NCBI GenBank assembly: GCA_014904985.1
Contig: MU128913.1
Location: 525,602-546,535 of the forward strand
Direction of reading: 5' to 3'
DNA: 20,934 bases
Source: Hydnum rufescens UP504
Lineage: Eukaryota; Basidiomycota; Agaricomycetes; Cantharellales; Hydnaceae
The notes under the pieces: model-generated
What the model saw: only the letters and a program-made list of their open reading frames with translations
Databases searched by the model: none
What the model was told of the DNA's origin: nothing
Position numbers and translations under genes: made by a program
Shown: positions 7,979-17,559 of the stretch, in pieces
How the letters are laid out: every line of letters begins with the position of its first letter
Position numbering within the stretch: position 1 is the first letter of the stretch

Positions 7979-8077
7979 CTAGAATAGTAAATATGGTAAT
8001 TAAAAATTAAAACCCACGCAAGAAGAGCAGCGAGTGCTGCTCTTCTTGCGTGGTCGTAGCTATTAATAACAATATAC
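7979..8077 (-). other. Intron-like unit 15 with hairpin A
   Basis: Donor GTATAT after TATAAG, end TTCTAG on the minus strand. Hairpin A at 8014-8053: 18-bp perfect stem, arm CCACGCAAGAAGAGCAGC, where AAAAAGAG has become AAGAAGAG with the matching change on the other arm. Confidence 0.75.
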
Positions 8078-8085
8078 CTTATATG

Positions 8086-8115
8086 GCCACACACCCGCCG
8101 TAGCAGGTGTGTGGC
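8086..8115 (-). repeat. Hairpin B with paired change
   Basis: Arms GCCACACACC (8086-8095) and GGTGTGTGGC (8106-8115); the end pair is G-C where other copies have A-T. Confidence 0.85.
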
Positions 8116-8257
8116 TCATCCACCCTTGTTGGGGGCCTGGGCTCCAGTCCCTCAAGGGGGTGTCGTCAACAGCTCCATTCGTGCGGTTGTTCATGGTTTT
8201 TGTTCATGGCGTGTTCATGGATTCATGGTGGGCTGGGCTCGGGTTCTGGTCCAGGAT

Positions 8258-8369
8258 CTAAAGAAATCAATACAAAGTTAGTTAGACATCAATGCAGCAC
8301 AAAAAGAGCAGCTCACGCTGCTCTTTTTGTGCCACAAGAATAAAAAATAAAACAAAAGAACAAACTAAC
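8258..8369 (-). other. Intron-like unit 16 with hairpin A
   Basis: Donor GTTAGT after CTACAAG, end TTTAG on the minus strand. Hairpin A at 8297-8332 with a 16-bp perfect stem (arm GCACAAAAAGAGCAGC). The sense loop GTGA fits GNRA. Confidence 0.75.
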
Positions 8370-8374
8370 CTTGT

Positions 8375-8410
8375 AGTACCCCGCACCAGCTGCAGCGGGT
8401 GCGGGGTACT
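8375..8410 (-). repeat. Hairpin B with paired change
   Basis: Arms AGTACCCCGCACC and GGTGCGGGGTACT, 13 bp perfect; CCGC/GCGG replaces CCAC/GTGG on both arms. Confidence 0.9.
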
Positions 8411-8522
8411 GGGGCCATGTACTCCAGCTCATTTGTGGGGTGGTTTGCATGGATCCCCCATCATTTGGGTGTCAACAGGTGGAGTTGCTGGGGTTTTCAC
8501 ATCTGCATTCGTTGGCATTGAC

Positions 8523-8626
8523 CTACAATATAATGTTATATGTGAATTAAAAGTTAAAGACCATGCAAAAAGAGCAGCTTTCGCTGCTCTTTTTGCATGG
8601 TTGTAGCTACAGGGGCAGGGACTCAC
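8523..8626 (-). other. Intron-like unit 17 with hairpin A
   Basis: Donor GTGAGT after TATAAG, end TTGTAG on the minus strand. Hairpin A at 8560-8601 has the longest perfect stem, 19 bp (arm ACCATGCAAAAAGAGCAGC). Sense loop GAAA. Confidence 0.8.
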
Positions 8627-8640
8627 CTTATATAGGACCT

Positions 8641-8661
8641 CACACCTGCCATGGTGGATGT
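8641..8661 (-). repeat. Hairpin B
   Basis: CACACCTGCCA / TGGTGGATGTG, pairing with two wobble-type positions and one mismatch around a central CCATGG. Confidence 0.65.
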
Positions 8662-8735
8662 GTGGTTCCTGGGGCCCTCATATGGTGTGGTTGCATCCTT
8701 GTTTGGCCACCTCGGTCAGCCAGTTATGACACCTA

Positions 8736-9042
8736 CCTTAGGTCGAAAAATGAGGCATTTTTAATACCTAACTAGGTCCCAAGCAATATGGAACATAATT
8801 GGGTCCAACTCAGGGTCTTTGATACCCAGTGGCTTACAGTCTTTGGGCCCAACTGTGCCCAACTTGGGCCCATTTGTGGCTACCTTGGGCCCAACTTGGG
8901 GAACTTTCACACTTGAATGGCAGATCCTTAAACCTCACTAGAAACCTAACATTCATGTTGAAAACTTAGAACACTATTAATGATGACAAGAGCAATGTAT
9001 TATGATAGGAATGGAATGATATGGACATGAGTAGTCTTGTAT
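8736..9042. other. Spacer with TTGGGCCCAA-type repeats
   Basis: No gene seen. Between about 8835 and 8900 the 10-bp palindrome TTGGGCCCAA or close variants (GGGCCCAACT, TTGGGCCCAT) recur several times. It lies just downstream of the 3' end of the minus-strand pseudogene at 9043. Confidence 0.55.
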
Positions 9043-12000
9043 CTACAAGAGCCCAGCACCATTTCCTGCCCAAGTAGCAAAGCTCATTTGAAGTGCGTCA
9101 AAGTCTGCAGCACTGAGATGAACCTGCACACTGGGCAGTGAAAATGAGGCCTGCGAGGGTCCATTCGGGTGAGTGCTCATCATGTCAGGACCAGAGTTGG
9201 GAGTGGAAGATGATGACGCTGAGCTATCCCTAAGAACTTGTATAGGTGGAGATGTAGATGTAGGGAAATTATCCAAGGGTGTTGAGGCCCCTGAGTTCAT
9301 CAAATATGTTGGCATCCTACATAGTTGCGCAACCCGGCTGTTGACCAAAGGTACTGTGGCTCCCACATGGCTTGATGCAGAAGTTGTCGCGAGAAAAGGT
9401 GGAGGGCTCTGGTTAGCCTGAGCATGGATGAGCGAGTTGGGAGAAAGAGGAGTTGGCAACTTGTCGAGTTCGTCTGGAATTGTAGATGTTGATCTTCTTG
9501 GGAGTCATAACTTCCTTCTCCTTCTCACTGGCCTCTCATCCTCCTCTATGTCACTGTCATGCTCCCCAGCATCCTCAGCCACATGACCAGGCCCAATTCC
9601 TGTAGAGTCCCGACTTCTACCCAATTCACTATACTTCCATTTCCCCATTGTGCTCTCCACATTCTCCTCCCGGACTTCATCCAGAACTGGACTGTTGATT
9701 CCTTCTCCCCCCAGTGTGGCACCCCCAGACCAGTCATTCGAAGCTCTAGCATGATCTACACTCCCAATGGTATGCTGGACTCGCCCACAGTGATCAATCA
9801 TGACCAGCAACATGGACTCATCAGAGTTGAGAGGAGACTCTGGGAGTTCTTCTAGGCGGATCTGACGATCTTCAGGATGAGTAAAGGCCTTGTACATCTT
9901 GTTCCAGTGGGATGTTCAGTACTTATCAGCTATCCAACTCCCTAAGAGTGGGAATTCATCCACAGTAGGAAGCCCCTCCAACTGAAGTTGATTAAGCCTC
10001 AACAACTTTGGTATCTCCATCCACTTTGTTACTTTGACCTTTGCCGGCATATAGGGGCCCAGGAGCTTGCGCATTCTCTGTGCACAAGCAGCTTTTGTAT
10101 GGTGCATGTCTTGTGTTTCCATTATACGCCACTGGTGTGACTCTCCTTCTTCCAAAGCCTCAACCTCCTTTGACCATAGTTGCTGAGCAAGAATGTATTT
10201 GTAGATGTCACCAATGTGCTGGGTGGGGTCAAAGTGAGACTTGTACCACAATTCCATTTGGGGTGAGTTCATAGAGGAGGTATTCTGACTATGAGCAGCC
10301 GACAAAGACACCATATCAGAGACCATCATGTAGAAGGTATGGATGCTGGTGTTCAGCAAAGTTTTGCCATCTGCATTCCACTGGCGCTGTGTCTGTTCCA
10401 TGAGCTTCGCCACATCCCCTCCTGATTCTCCTTTCTTCTTTCCTACCGCAGTCTTCCTCCCATGAAGTTCAGATGTCAAATGCTCCATCTCTGCCACCCA
10501 GGCTTCAGTATCACTGCCGCCCATATCGTTTTTGAGTTTTGCATATGAGTTGTGCGCTTCTGACTTCAACACAAACTCATCTTTCTCTATGTTCCAGAGA
10601 TCAGAATGAGAAACGAAGGGAAATTGTGACATCAAGATCATGAACCTTTGAGAAGGTTGAGGTACGTGTTCCAAGGATTCCTGCGCTGTCGGCGCTCACT
10701 CGTATTCAGTGACCATTTCCCAATTCTCATCAAGCATGTGATGGTACAACCCAGGCGCTGGGCACATGGTTTAACTTTCATCTCTTCAAACTGGTGGAAC
10801 ATTTCTACAACTTCGTCAATTTCATCATTCCGGAATTTGCACCTTCGACATTGTATGTCTGCAGTATCATCTCCATCCTTGCCATCTTCATCACTATGAT
10901 CATCATCCTCATTGCAATCATCAAGGGAATCATCAAATGACACTGTTTGGCATTGAGATTTTTGAGACCGGGAAGGGGGCGATTGCCAACCAGGGTTCAA
11001 TTCATCAGAATCATGGTCTCAATGTCCTCCAGAGTCTTTCACCCTAGGGCGGTCAGGGGGTTCCAGCGATGGTCAGTGAATGGGGACGGAGTGGTCGACT
11101 GGGGACTCAGGGGACCATCCATCCCGCAAACCAAAACCTGGACCGGAGGGTGGGGTGACTTCCTGAGCCATGATTTTATCACTCATCGCATTGGTGGTCT
11201 CTAGTCTGGAGTACTGGATAATAAGCAACAGTGTAGATATAATCTCCAATAAACTACTCACTTAATTCGCACTTCCAGGGCCTCCACAAGACGTTGTAAC
11301 TTGGTTCCAAAGTAGACTGGATTCAAGCTACGCTTTTCAACAAAGAAGGCGAGCCCTTCTACAATCCTGAGAGTACCACTGGATCCTCTCCTGATGCCTT
11401 TCACAAGTACATCCATTGGTACATCCACATGGAGCACACGATTAAGAACTGGATCCAGATTCTCCCAGTCCTCATCACGGTCTTCACCACCACCTGCGAA
11501 GGACAAAGGTATAGTCTCCGGGTGTCTCGCATCCCAGAGACATGTAGCCCTATTGTCCTTCTGATCCCATTCAGGGACATTCAGAGGAAGTTGGTGGGAT
11601 AGTTTCCAGCCTTGATCAAGCAATGCTAATACATCAGCAGATGTGAGGGCACTGGTCTTTCTTTGCGGATGTAATATCCAGGGGATTTGGCAAGTTGGGC
11701 GAAGATGAGGGTAGAATATGCTGGACAGAGGATGTGGAGACCTTTGAGGGTGGGTTCGTGGAGATACGAGAATGAATGTCGACAGAGACGAGTGTTTGTC
11801 TGCTGGTAGATGCAAACGTCGGAGCCTTGGCAACAGCCTGTAGAGGATCTGAGGCCTTGGATGGTACCGCTGGGGAGGAAGAGGCTGGTGCATTCGAAGC
11901 TGTCTTTGCACTAGAGGAAGCCGGTGTTCCTTTGGATGAAAGAACTTTCGCTTTCGATAGAGGGTGTTTAGCTTTAGGCGAGGGTGGCTTTGGATTAGAT

Positions 12001-12086
12001 GAGGAACCTTTCATAGAGGGGTGTGGGCGCTTGGTGGATGATTGTGATGAATCTAACGATTCAGGGTGGGCCCGTGTTCTAACCAT
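9043..12086 (-). pseudogene. Three-exon gene of unknown function, degenerate
   Basis: Start ATG at 12084-12086 (MVRTRAHPES). Exon 1 is 12086-11262, intron 11261-11206 (56 nt, GTGAGT...CCAG), exon 2 11205-10646, intron 10645-10587 (59 nt, GTTCAT...ATAG), exon 3 10586-9043 ending TAG. Both junctions keep the frame. The N-terminal part (about 140 residues) is Ser/Pro/Lys-rich and probably disordered. The middle has an acidic stretch (DDHSDEDGKDGDD) and a CRRCK pair of cysteines. After intron 2 the frame has a helical-looking segment, then a basic RRRRK and a Ser/Pro-rich tail. Four in-frame TGA codons (11073-11075, 11019-11021, 9916-9918, 9505-9507) and a one-base frameshift near 11650 break it. 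Full length would be about 975 codons. I do not recognise the family; it resembles uncharacterised repeat-associated proteins of mushrooms. Confidence 0.7.
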
Positions 12087-12603
12087 GTTGACGGATACTG
12101 TCGGACAGGATACCAGAGGTCAGAGAATGCTGACCTCCAGCACTGAGCTCAACAAGGATGGTTTTCCTGAGGGATGCCAGACAGGAGACTGGACGTCTGA
12201 ATGTGTCGATGACCAGTACCGGAGTGGATGAAAGTTTGATACAGAAAGCACCATAAGGTCATTAGAGTGACATTCAGAACTGGATTCAACTGACTTTAAC
12301 TTACGAATATGTGAATGAGATGAAATTGATGCTTGTGGTAGCAATGGGGCCACAAGACTGCTCCACAAGGATGCAAGAGAGGACACCGAACGTCAGTGAA
12401 GCCGAACGTTCAGCACTGGACTCAAGGTGCGTTCCATGTGGGAAGGAAGTGAGAAAAAAACACATCTGGAATTGGGCGTCAAGAAAGTCGATCGGTAATA
12501 TCTGAAACCATTACATTTTCAGAGTACAAACCGCACAAGAAAATCAATAAATGGTAGTGTGGGGTATGGTTTTTGAATGAATAATACCAGGAACTGTTTC
12601 CTC
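12087..12603. other. Spacer, upstream region of the minus-strand gene
   Basis: This stretch lies between the 3' end of the fragment at 12604 and the ATG at 12086 and should hold the promoter of the latter. I see no clear TATA box or repeat. The open frames in it are short and look like chance. Confidence 0.4.
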
Positions 12604-13248
12604 TCATGGATCTTTCAAGAAAAAGGGTTCAGGTAAATCCATCTTGAGTGTCAATCTCCAACATTTATGGAGAGTGAATCCAAGTGTCTCCCGAAGCTCC
12701 AAACGGTTCTCGCCCTGTTTCAATCCATCAGTTTCTGCCCACCTCGCAATCTGGCAGATGATGGTGTTGACTTGGCCGGTGTTTGGCCAGATTGGAGCAA
12801 TGAATGCCTGCTTGAATCCAGTGCATGCATGGATATGGAGAAAGATTTCCAGCCGCTTGAGATCAATAGGAACGTCATGGATTTGTTCTATCCTGTTCAT
12901 GAGCCATACAGTTGTGAATTCAATCATTTGCATATCCCGTTTTCGAGCAGGAAAATTGGTGGGAGGATATTGAGTGATGGCTTCAGGTAGATGAGGAGGA
13001 TGTCAGACATAATCAAGAAACTCCATTTTAAAGTCCTCTGGAGTCTTTATAGGTGGAGGGCCACAAGCAAGGAGAGCATCGCATTCCAGCTTGCTACCAG
13101 CGCATGCATAAACCTCGTCAACATACAACAGGTCCACTGGGGCAACGTATGGGTGTGCTACCGCATTGGCTGTGGATGTCTTCAGATTCTTGAACCTGTT
13201 CTTGTTCATCTCCTGTGAGAAGTCAGCAAGAACACTGTCAGAGTTCAT
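12604..13248 (-). pseudogene. 5'-truncated gene fragment, unknown function
   Basis: An open frame on the minus strand runs from about 13248 to a stop at 12604-12606, about 214 codons, broken once by TGA at 13003-13005. Key stretches are YVAPVDLLYVDEVYACAGSK, CDALLACGPPPIKTPEDF and, after the stop, AFIAPIWPNTGQVN. The frame continues upstream into a low-complexity ACCGGAAACAAAC-like repeat, so the true N-terminus is missing or was lost when the LTR element arrived. It could be the 3' part of an independent gene, or of the gene at 18987-20934 split by the intervening insertions. I do not recognise its function. Confidence 0.55.
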
Positions 13249-13455
13249 CCATTCCCCGGTTAATTCCGGATTTGTTTCCAGTTTGTTTCCGGTTTTGGTT
13301 CTGGCCTGTTTCCAATTTGTCCCTGTCTCCGTTTCATTTCCCCTTCATTTCCGCATTTCCTTTACTTCCGGTTCCCACACACTTACCCCTGGCCCTGTCC
13401 CTGTCCCCTCCACTTTCCTGTCCCCTGCCTGCTCCCCCTCTTGTGCCTGCCCCCC
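13249..13455. other. Pyrimidine-rich spacer before the LTR
   Basis: C/T-rich on the plus strand, with short repeats of TTTCCGGTTT and CCCTGTCCC type. No gene seen. Confidence 0.5.
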
Positions 13456-13505
13456 TGTAACCACCTCTCATTAAGTGATCAGTCCCCCATAGTATAGGAC
13501 CTATG

Positions 13506-13514
13506 TATAAGTAG
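13506..13514 (+). promoter_or_regulatory. TATA box of the LTR
   Basis: TATAAGTAG 50 bp into the LTR, at the place expected for the U3 promoter. Confidence 0.5.
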
Positions 13515-13547
13515 TCTGGGGCGAAATCCAGAGACTCAGCTTTGGTC

Positions 13548-13648
13548 TCTCAGGATTTCTGCTTCTACTCTGGACTACAGGTTAGCCTCACTGTACCTAT
13601 TCCCTTAATGTTAATCTCAGGATTTCTCACTTCTACTCTGGACTACAG
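13548..13648 (+). repeat. Direct repeat of about 33 bp inside the LTR
   Basis: CTCAGGATTTCT and CTTCTACTCTGGACTACAG occur at 13549-13580 and again at 13616-13648, 67 bp apart. Confidence 0.8.
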
Positions 13649-13830
13649 TCTGAGTACCTTCCAGCTGACTCCGTGAGCTTAAGGACCACTGTGCTCATTT
13701 CTGCCTAGTCCCTTCTGGGCTGCTGGATTGCCTCTCCATCCCATCCTCGTTATCTCGTTCTTGCCCGGATTCTCCTGGACTTAGCTGGACTTACACCAGA
13801 CTTAGTCAGAGTTATCTGCGTTTATATTCA

Positions 13831-13842
13831 TTTGGTGCTCTT
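13831..13842 (+). other. Possible primer binding site
   Basis: TTTGGTGCTCTT directly after the LTR. TGG can pair with a tRNA CCA end; the tRNA is not identified. Confidence 0.35.
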
Positions 13843-13850
13843 GTTGCAGC

Positions 13851-14890
13851 ATGGCCCTGACAGAAGACCAAAGCTCTTTCACGAGCCCACCATCCAGATT
13901 GCTTAGTATCGCCAATTTCCCTCCTACCCCTCATTCCGAAATGTCCGAACGGTGCTCCAGTAGCCATTACTGCCGACCACCTCCAACACCTCCTCACTCA
14001 ACTCCAACAACAGAATGCCGCCCTTCAAGAAGAACTGGACGACATGTGAAACCAAGGGACACACATCACAGGCTTTGTGTCCACCACAGTTCAGCAGACC
14101 CTCCAGCAACAACCCCCACCTACCCAATCCACTCGCGAGGCCAAGGGGCAGACCCGAACCGTTCTCGGGTGACCAGAAGAAGACAGAAGGTTTCCTGCGC
14201 TCCGTCTGGCTGAATATTGCCCTCCAGCCCAGAGTCTACCCCACGGAGCTGCACAAAATCCTATACACCCTCTCCTGGATGAAGGATGGAACTGCCGGAG
14301 CATGGGCGGAAAGCCTTTCCACCTCTTTCCTGGACCCCGAGACTCACAACCCATACAAGACCTTCGAGGAGTTCCTGGTTGCCTTCGAGAGTGCCTTTGG
14401 GGAGCCAGATCGAGAGTTCACGCCCGGTCCAACTTCAGAACCTGAAGCAGGGAAAGATGTCCGCTGAGGAGTACACTGTGCACTTCAATGCCTTGGCAGG
14501 TCGAACCGGCTTTGGGGAAGAGGCCCTTATCGATGCATACCAACAAGGACTCAACGAATGGTTGCTGGAGAAAATGCACCTCAGCGACCTACCAGGGACC
14601 CTCGGAGGATGGCAGGACACAGCATGCTGGCTGGACAACTTATACCTCCAGTTCTGACAGGCCACGGCAAGCACGAACCCCTATGCGCCAAGGAACCCTC
14701 CAACACCCACAGAGAAGCCCAGACAACACCCCCTGCCCCCAGGCCAACCCCAGTGCCTCCCGTGGCAACACATTCCTCATCAACTTCGTTTGCCCCCATG
14801 GATGTAGACTCCACACGGAAGCAAGAGGCACGACATTGTTACAACTGCCAGGAGCTGGGACACATCTCTCATGACTGCCTGCGCCCATGA
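13851..14890 (+). pseudogene. gag remnant with CCHC zinc knuckle
   Basis: ATG at 13851 (MALTEDQSS) 20 bp after the LTR. After at least one frameshift, a capsid-type segment runs through about 14150-14640 in two frames, with FSGDQKKTEGFLRSV, FEEFLVAFESAFGEPDRE and EEYTVHFNALAGRTGFGEEA as its recognisable parts. This fits the Ty3/gypsy gag domain. A stop TGA at 14656-14658 is followed, in another frame, by a Pro-rich linker and the knuckle CYNCQELGHISHDC at about 14837-14878, the C-x2-C-x4-H-x4-C pattern that binds zinc and RNA. At least three frame changes mean no complete Gag is made. Confidence 0.85.
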
Positions 14891-15027
14891 AAGCCGTGAC
14901 AGTTCGTCTGGGCAACAGAAGACATCAGAGCAATCGTCCGTGAGGAACTACGGCAGCTGTTCCCACCTGCAAAGGACACACCGGAACCCTCAGGATCCAC
15001 TCCGCAGGGTTTTCCCAATGGTCAGCA

Positions 15028-15591
15028 GTGAAGGATACATCCTGCCTGACCAACAGATTCACCCCCCTCCAAAACTGTACATATGGAATCAGAAATGACA
15101 TGTTTTTCTCCAATGATGAGAGTGATGATTCTGAAAATGTATCCACCTATACCAACCCTGTTTATAGCCCTCCACCCTCAATCTGCCTCCTCTCTGAAGA
15201 CCCTAGACGAGCCACAGAAGTCAAGGTGAAAATCCAATCACCCCGGAGGAGCCATCTGTGCCGGAACTGCTCTACTGGACTCCGAGCAACCGGGATGTTC
15301 ATGGACCTGGCCTTTGCAAAGGAGAACAGACTAGACATATGGCTGCTCGCCCGCCCCATCCCAGTCTATAATGTTGATGGAATGCTCAATGAGATGGGAT
15401 CTGTCCACAAAGAAGTAGAAGTCATCCTCTGGATTGACGACCACTCCGAATGGGTGGTGTTCTCTGTGATCGGACTGGGTAAAACCAAATTGATCATAGG
15501 GCACACCTGGCTCCACCACCACAACCCGGAGATCAACTGGACAACAGGGAAGCTGATGCTGACCGATGCCCATCTGATTGCTGAGCAATGA
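15028..15591 (+). pseudogene. Retropepsin-like protease remnant
   Basis: Contains ATGMFMDLAFAKENRLDIW, PIPVYNVDGMLNEMGS and LIIGHTWLHHHNPEINW, the conserved blocks of Ty3/gypsy aspartic protease. The catalytic Asp-Ser-Gly should be at about 15272-15282. There the Asp-Ser codons lie in one frame and the following Gly/Ala-Thr in the next, so a base is missing within the active site. Non-functional. The frame ends at a TGA at 15589. Confidence 0.8.
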
Positions 15592-15811
15592 TCTGGAGAA
15601 TATGGAATATGGAATGCCAACAAGAGAGAGATGGTCGGAAAGCTGTGGAGACACCCCGAACGAACCCGCACCACTGGATGACGATGATGAGACCCTGACC
15701 TTGGAAAAAGGGGATGCTATTTTTGCAGCCTACTTCCCTGATGACAGCAAACACTCCAAAATTGTCTGAGCAACGTCCACCCCTTCTCAGAGGCTGGCAG
15801 AGGCTGCTAAG

Positions 15812-16735
15812 GTGAAAGCAAACAAACCCACCAAAACCTTCAAGGAGCTCGTACCTGAGGAATTCCGTGACTTCCAGGACATGTTCTCCAAAGACTCCTT
15901 TGACCAACTCCCCACCCAGAAGCCATGGGACCACCACATTGAGTTCCAAGAAGGAACTCAGCTACCTCCTCCTGCCAAACTGTTCCTGCTGTCCCCAGGT
16001 GAACAGAAAGAACTTGACGACTTCCTGAAGGAGAATCTCCTTCCAGCCGAATCCGTCCGTCAAAGTCTCCAATGGCCACTCCAGTGTTCTTCATGAAGAA
16101 AAAGGATGCAGGGTCCGCCTAGTCCAGGACTACCGGAAACTCAACGACATCACAGTTAAGAATGCATACCCCTTACCCCTGATCTCTGACATCATCAGAT
16201 CAACTCCTGTGGAGCCAAAGTGTTTGGGAAACTCGACCTCCAGTGGGATTCCAGAACATCTGGATGGCAGAAGGAGACAAATGGAAAGCAGCATTCTAGA
16301 TGAACCGAGGACTGTTCGAACCATTGGTAATGTTCTTCGGACTTTGCAACTCCCCTGGGACATTCCAGAACATGATCAATGACATCCTCAGGGAATGGAT
16401 CGACAATGGAGTATGCATTGTGTACCTGGATGACATCTTATGCTTTGCCAAGACTCGAGAAGAGTATGTCTGAGGAGTCCGAGGCATCCTACAGACCCTC
16501 TGGGAAAACAAACTCTTCCTGAAACTGGAGAATGTGAGTTCTTCCGAGATCGGATCGAATACCTGGGGATGATATTCACGCCGGACCATGTGGAGATGGA
16601 CCCTGTCAAAGTCGGAGGCATAATGGACTGGCTGGAGCCCAAAAACCTGAAAGAAACACAGTCATTCTTAGGTTCATTAACTTCTACTGACGATTCATTC
16701 AGGATTTCGCCAAAGTTGCAGACCTCTAAATGACC
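15812..16735 (+). pseudogene. Reverse transcriptase remnant
   Basis: Starts with a linker (ELVPEEFRDFQDMFSKDSFD). Then come RT blocks in several frames: PVFFMKKKD at about 16083, [12 protein letters not shown] at about 16334, and the catalytic YLDD at 16423-16434 ([12 protein letters not shown]). Frameshifts lie near 16060 and 16110 and after 16470. Stops include TAG near 16299 and TGA near 16469. The enzyme would have copied element RNA into DNA. Confidence 0.85.
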
Positions 16736-16852
16736 TCACCAGAAAGACACACCCTTCTGGTGGACTGATGCAGAATGTAACGCCTTCCTCAAACTGAAAG
16801 CCTCGTCACCTCCGCACCATCCTGGGTGTTTCCCTCCAGTCAGATGCTCTGA

Positions 16853-17203
16853 GTGGACAGACGCCTCCAAGTGGAAGCAGACGCCTCCGGGTATGCAATG
16901 GGAGCTGTACTCTCCCAACTCCAAGATGATGGGAAGTGGTACCCCGTGGGCTTCTTGTCAAAAAGCTTATCCGAGGCTGAGAGAAACTACGACATCTACG
17001 ACAAGGAGCTCTTAGCCATCATCCGGGCCTTAGAAGCTTGGAGACACTACCTCAAAGGTTCCCCTCACTCGGTCGAGATCTTGACAGACCACCAGAACCT
17101 CCAGTACTTCCGGTCTGCCCAGAAGTTGAACCGGAGGCAAGCCCGGTGGAGCATATTCCTCTCTCGGTTCAACTTCACCCTCCAACACCGTTCAGCGCAT
17201 TGA
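16853..17203 (+). pseudogene. RNase H domain remnant
   Basis: An open stretch of 116 codons with [36 protein letters not shown] and [10 protein letters not shown], the RNase H blocks that carry the catalytic Asp, Glu and Asp (family knowledge). It is the best preserved piece of the element. It stops at TGA 17201-17203 shortly before the lost integrase. Confidence 0.85.
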
Positions 17204-17280
17204 CTCCCTGCTTCCAGATGGACCTGGTTGTAATGAAATTGGACCCGCGTTCATTTTTCATGGCCATTGTTTCTCCCTGA

Positions 17281-17559
17281 TGAGCTGTGCATCCACAATC
17301 TCCCCCATTTCTCCATCAATTTCCGCTTCTCCATTTTTGTACCAGTGGACTGGCAGCCCACTGCTGCTCTTCCTCATCTCTGAGGGATGACTTATTTTGG
17401 TTCTCCAGTGTTGGAGCTGCCCTCACATTTCTCCGTGTTTTCAACATCCTGCCCACCCCCCTGCCCATGATATTCTTGTGGTCATGATGTTGCTGACCAC
17501 CATCCAATCCAGCTTGATCCCCGTTCAAGGAATGTTGCGATGTTCAATAAAATCCAAGC
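17281..17559. other. Unassigned spacer with AATAAA
   Basis: No gene recognised. A polyadenylation-type AATAAA lies at 17546-17551 on the plus strand. This may be decayed element sequence or host flank. Confidence 0.4.

Larger units (their letters stand above)
7837..8735 (-). repeat. Array 3: repeated exon/intron units, minus strand
   Basis: Three introns (15-17) with hairpins A and B, in the minus orientation again. The exon after intron 16 starts ATCCTGGACCAGAACCC, close to the exon after intron 14 (ATCCTGAACCAGAATCCC). This shows the two arrays share the same alternating exon types. A further donor-like AAG/GTAGGT lies near 8735 on the minus strand. Confidence 0.65.
13456..13830 (+). repeat. 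5' LTR
   Basis: Starts TGTAACCACC and ends near TTTATATTCA, 375 bp. The 3' limit is set by the primer-binding-like sequence that follows; with no second LTR to compare, both ends are estimates. Confidence 0.6.
13456..17280 (+). mobile_element. Degenerate Ty3/gypsy LTR retrotransposon, 3' part missing
   Basis: Order LTR - gag - protease - reverse transcriptase - RNase H on the plus strand, the usual Ty3/gypsy order (family knowledge). The frame shifts several times and contains stops in every domain. Just after RNase H the sequence still resembles the linker to integrase (VVMKLDPRSFF at about 17225-17260), but the integrase zinc site and catalytic core are absent. No second LTR copy lies in the window. 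It is an old, 3'-truncated copy that cannot move on its own. It lies between minus-strand gene fragments. Confidence 0.9.

Noticed and set aside
455..8601. tRNA or classic microRNA precursors
   Set aside because: Stems of 10-19 bp with a 4-nt loop are too short for a typical microRNA precursor, and no cloverleaf or A/B box is seen.
413..8626. Bacterial rho-independent terminators
   Set aside because: A-tract, GC stem and T-tract resemble terminators, but the copies lie inside GT...AG introns with branch sites, and nothing else in the window is bacterial.
1..8661. CRISPR array
   Set aside because: Repeats are palindromic and somewhat regular, but they vary in length and sequence, occur on both strands in two types, and the intervening DNA is itself related between units. 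There are no cas genes.
2340..8661. Hairpin B as telomere-like repeats
   Set aside because: GGTGTGTGG resembles some yeast telomeres, but the copies are dispersed inverted repeats, not a one-strand tandem array at a chromosome end.
9173..9855. Plus-strand open frames opposite the minus-strand pseudogene
   Set aside because: They are antisense to a longer frame with two frame-keeping introns and have no recognisable features.
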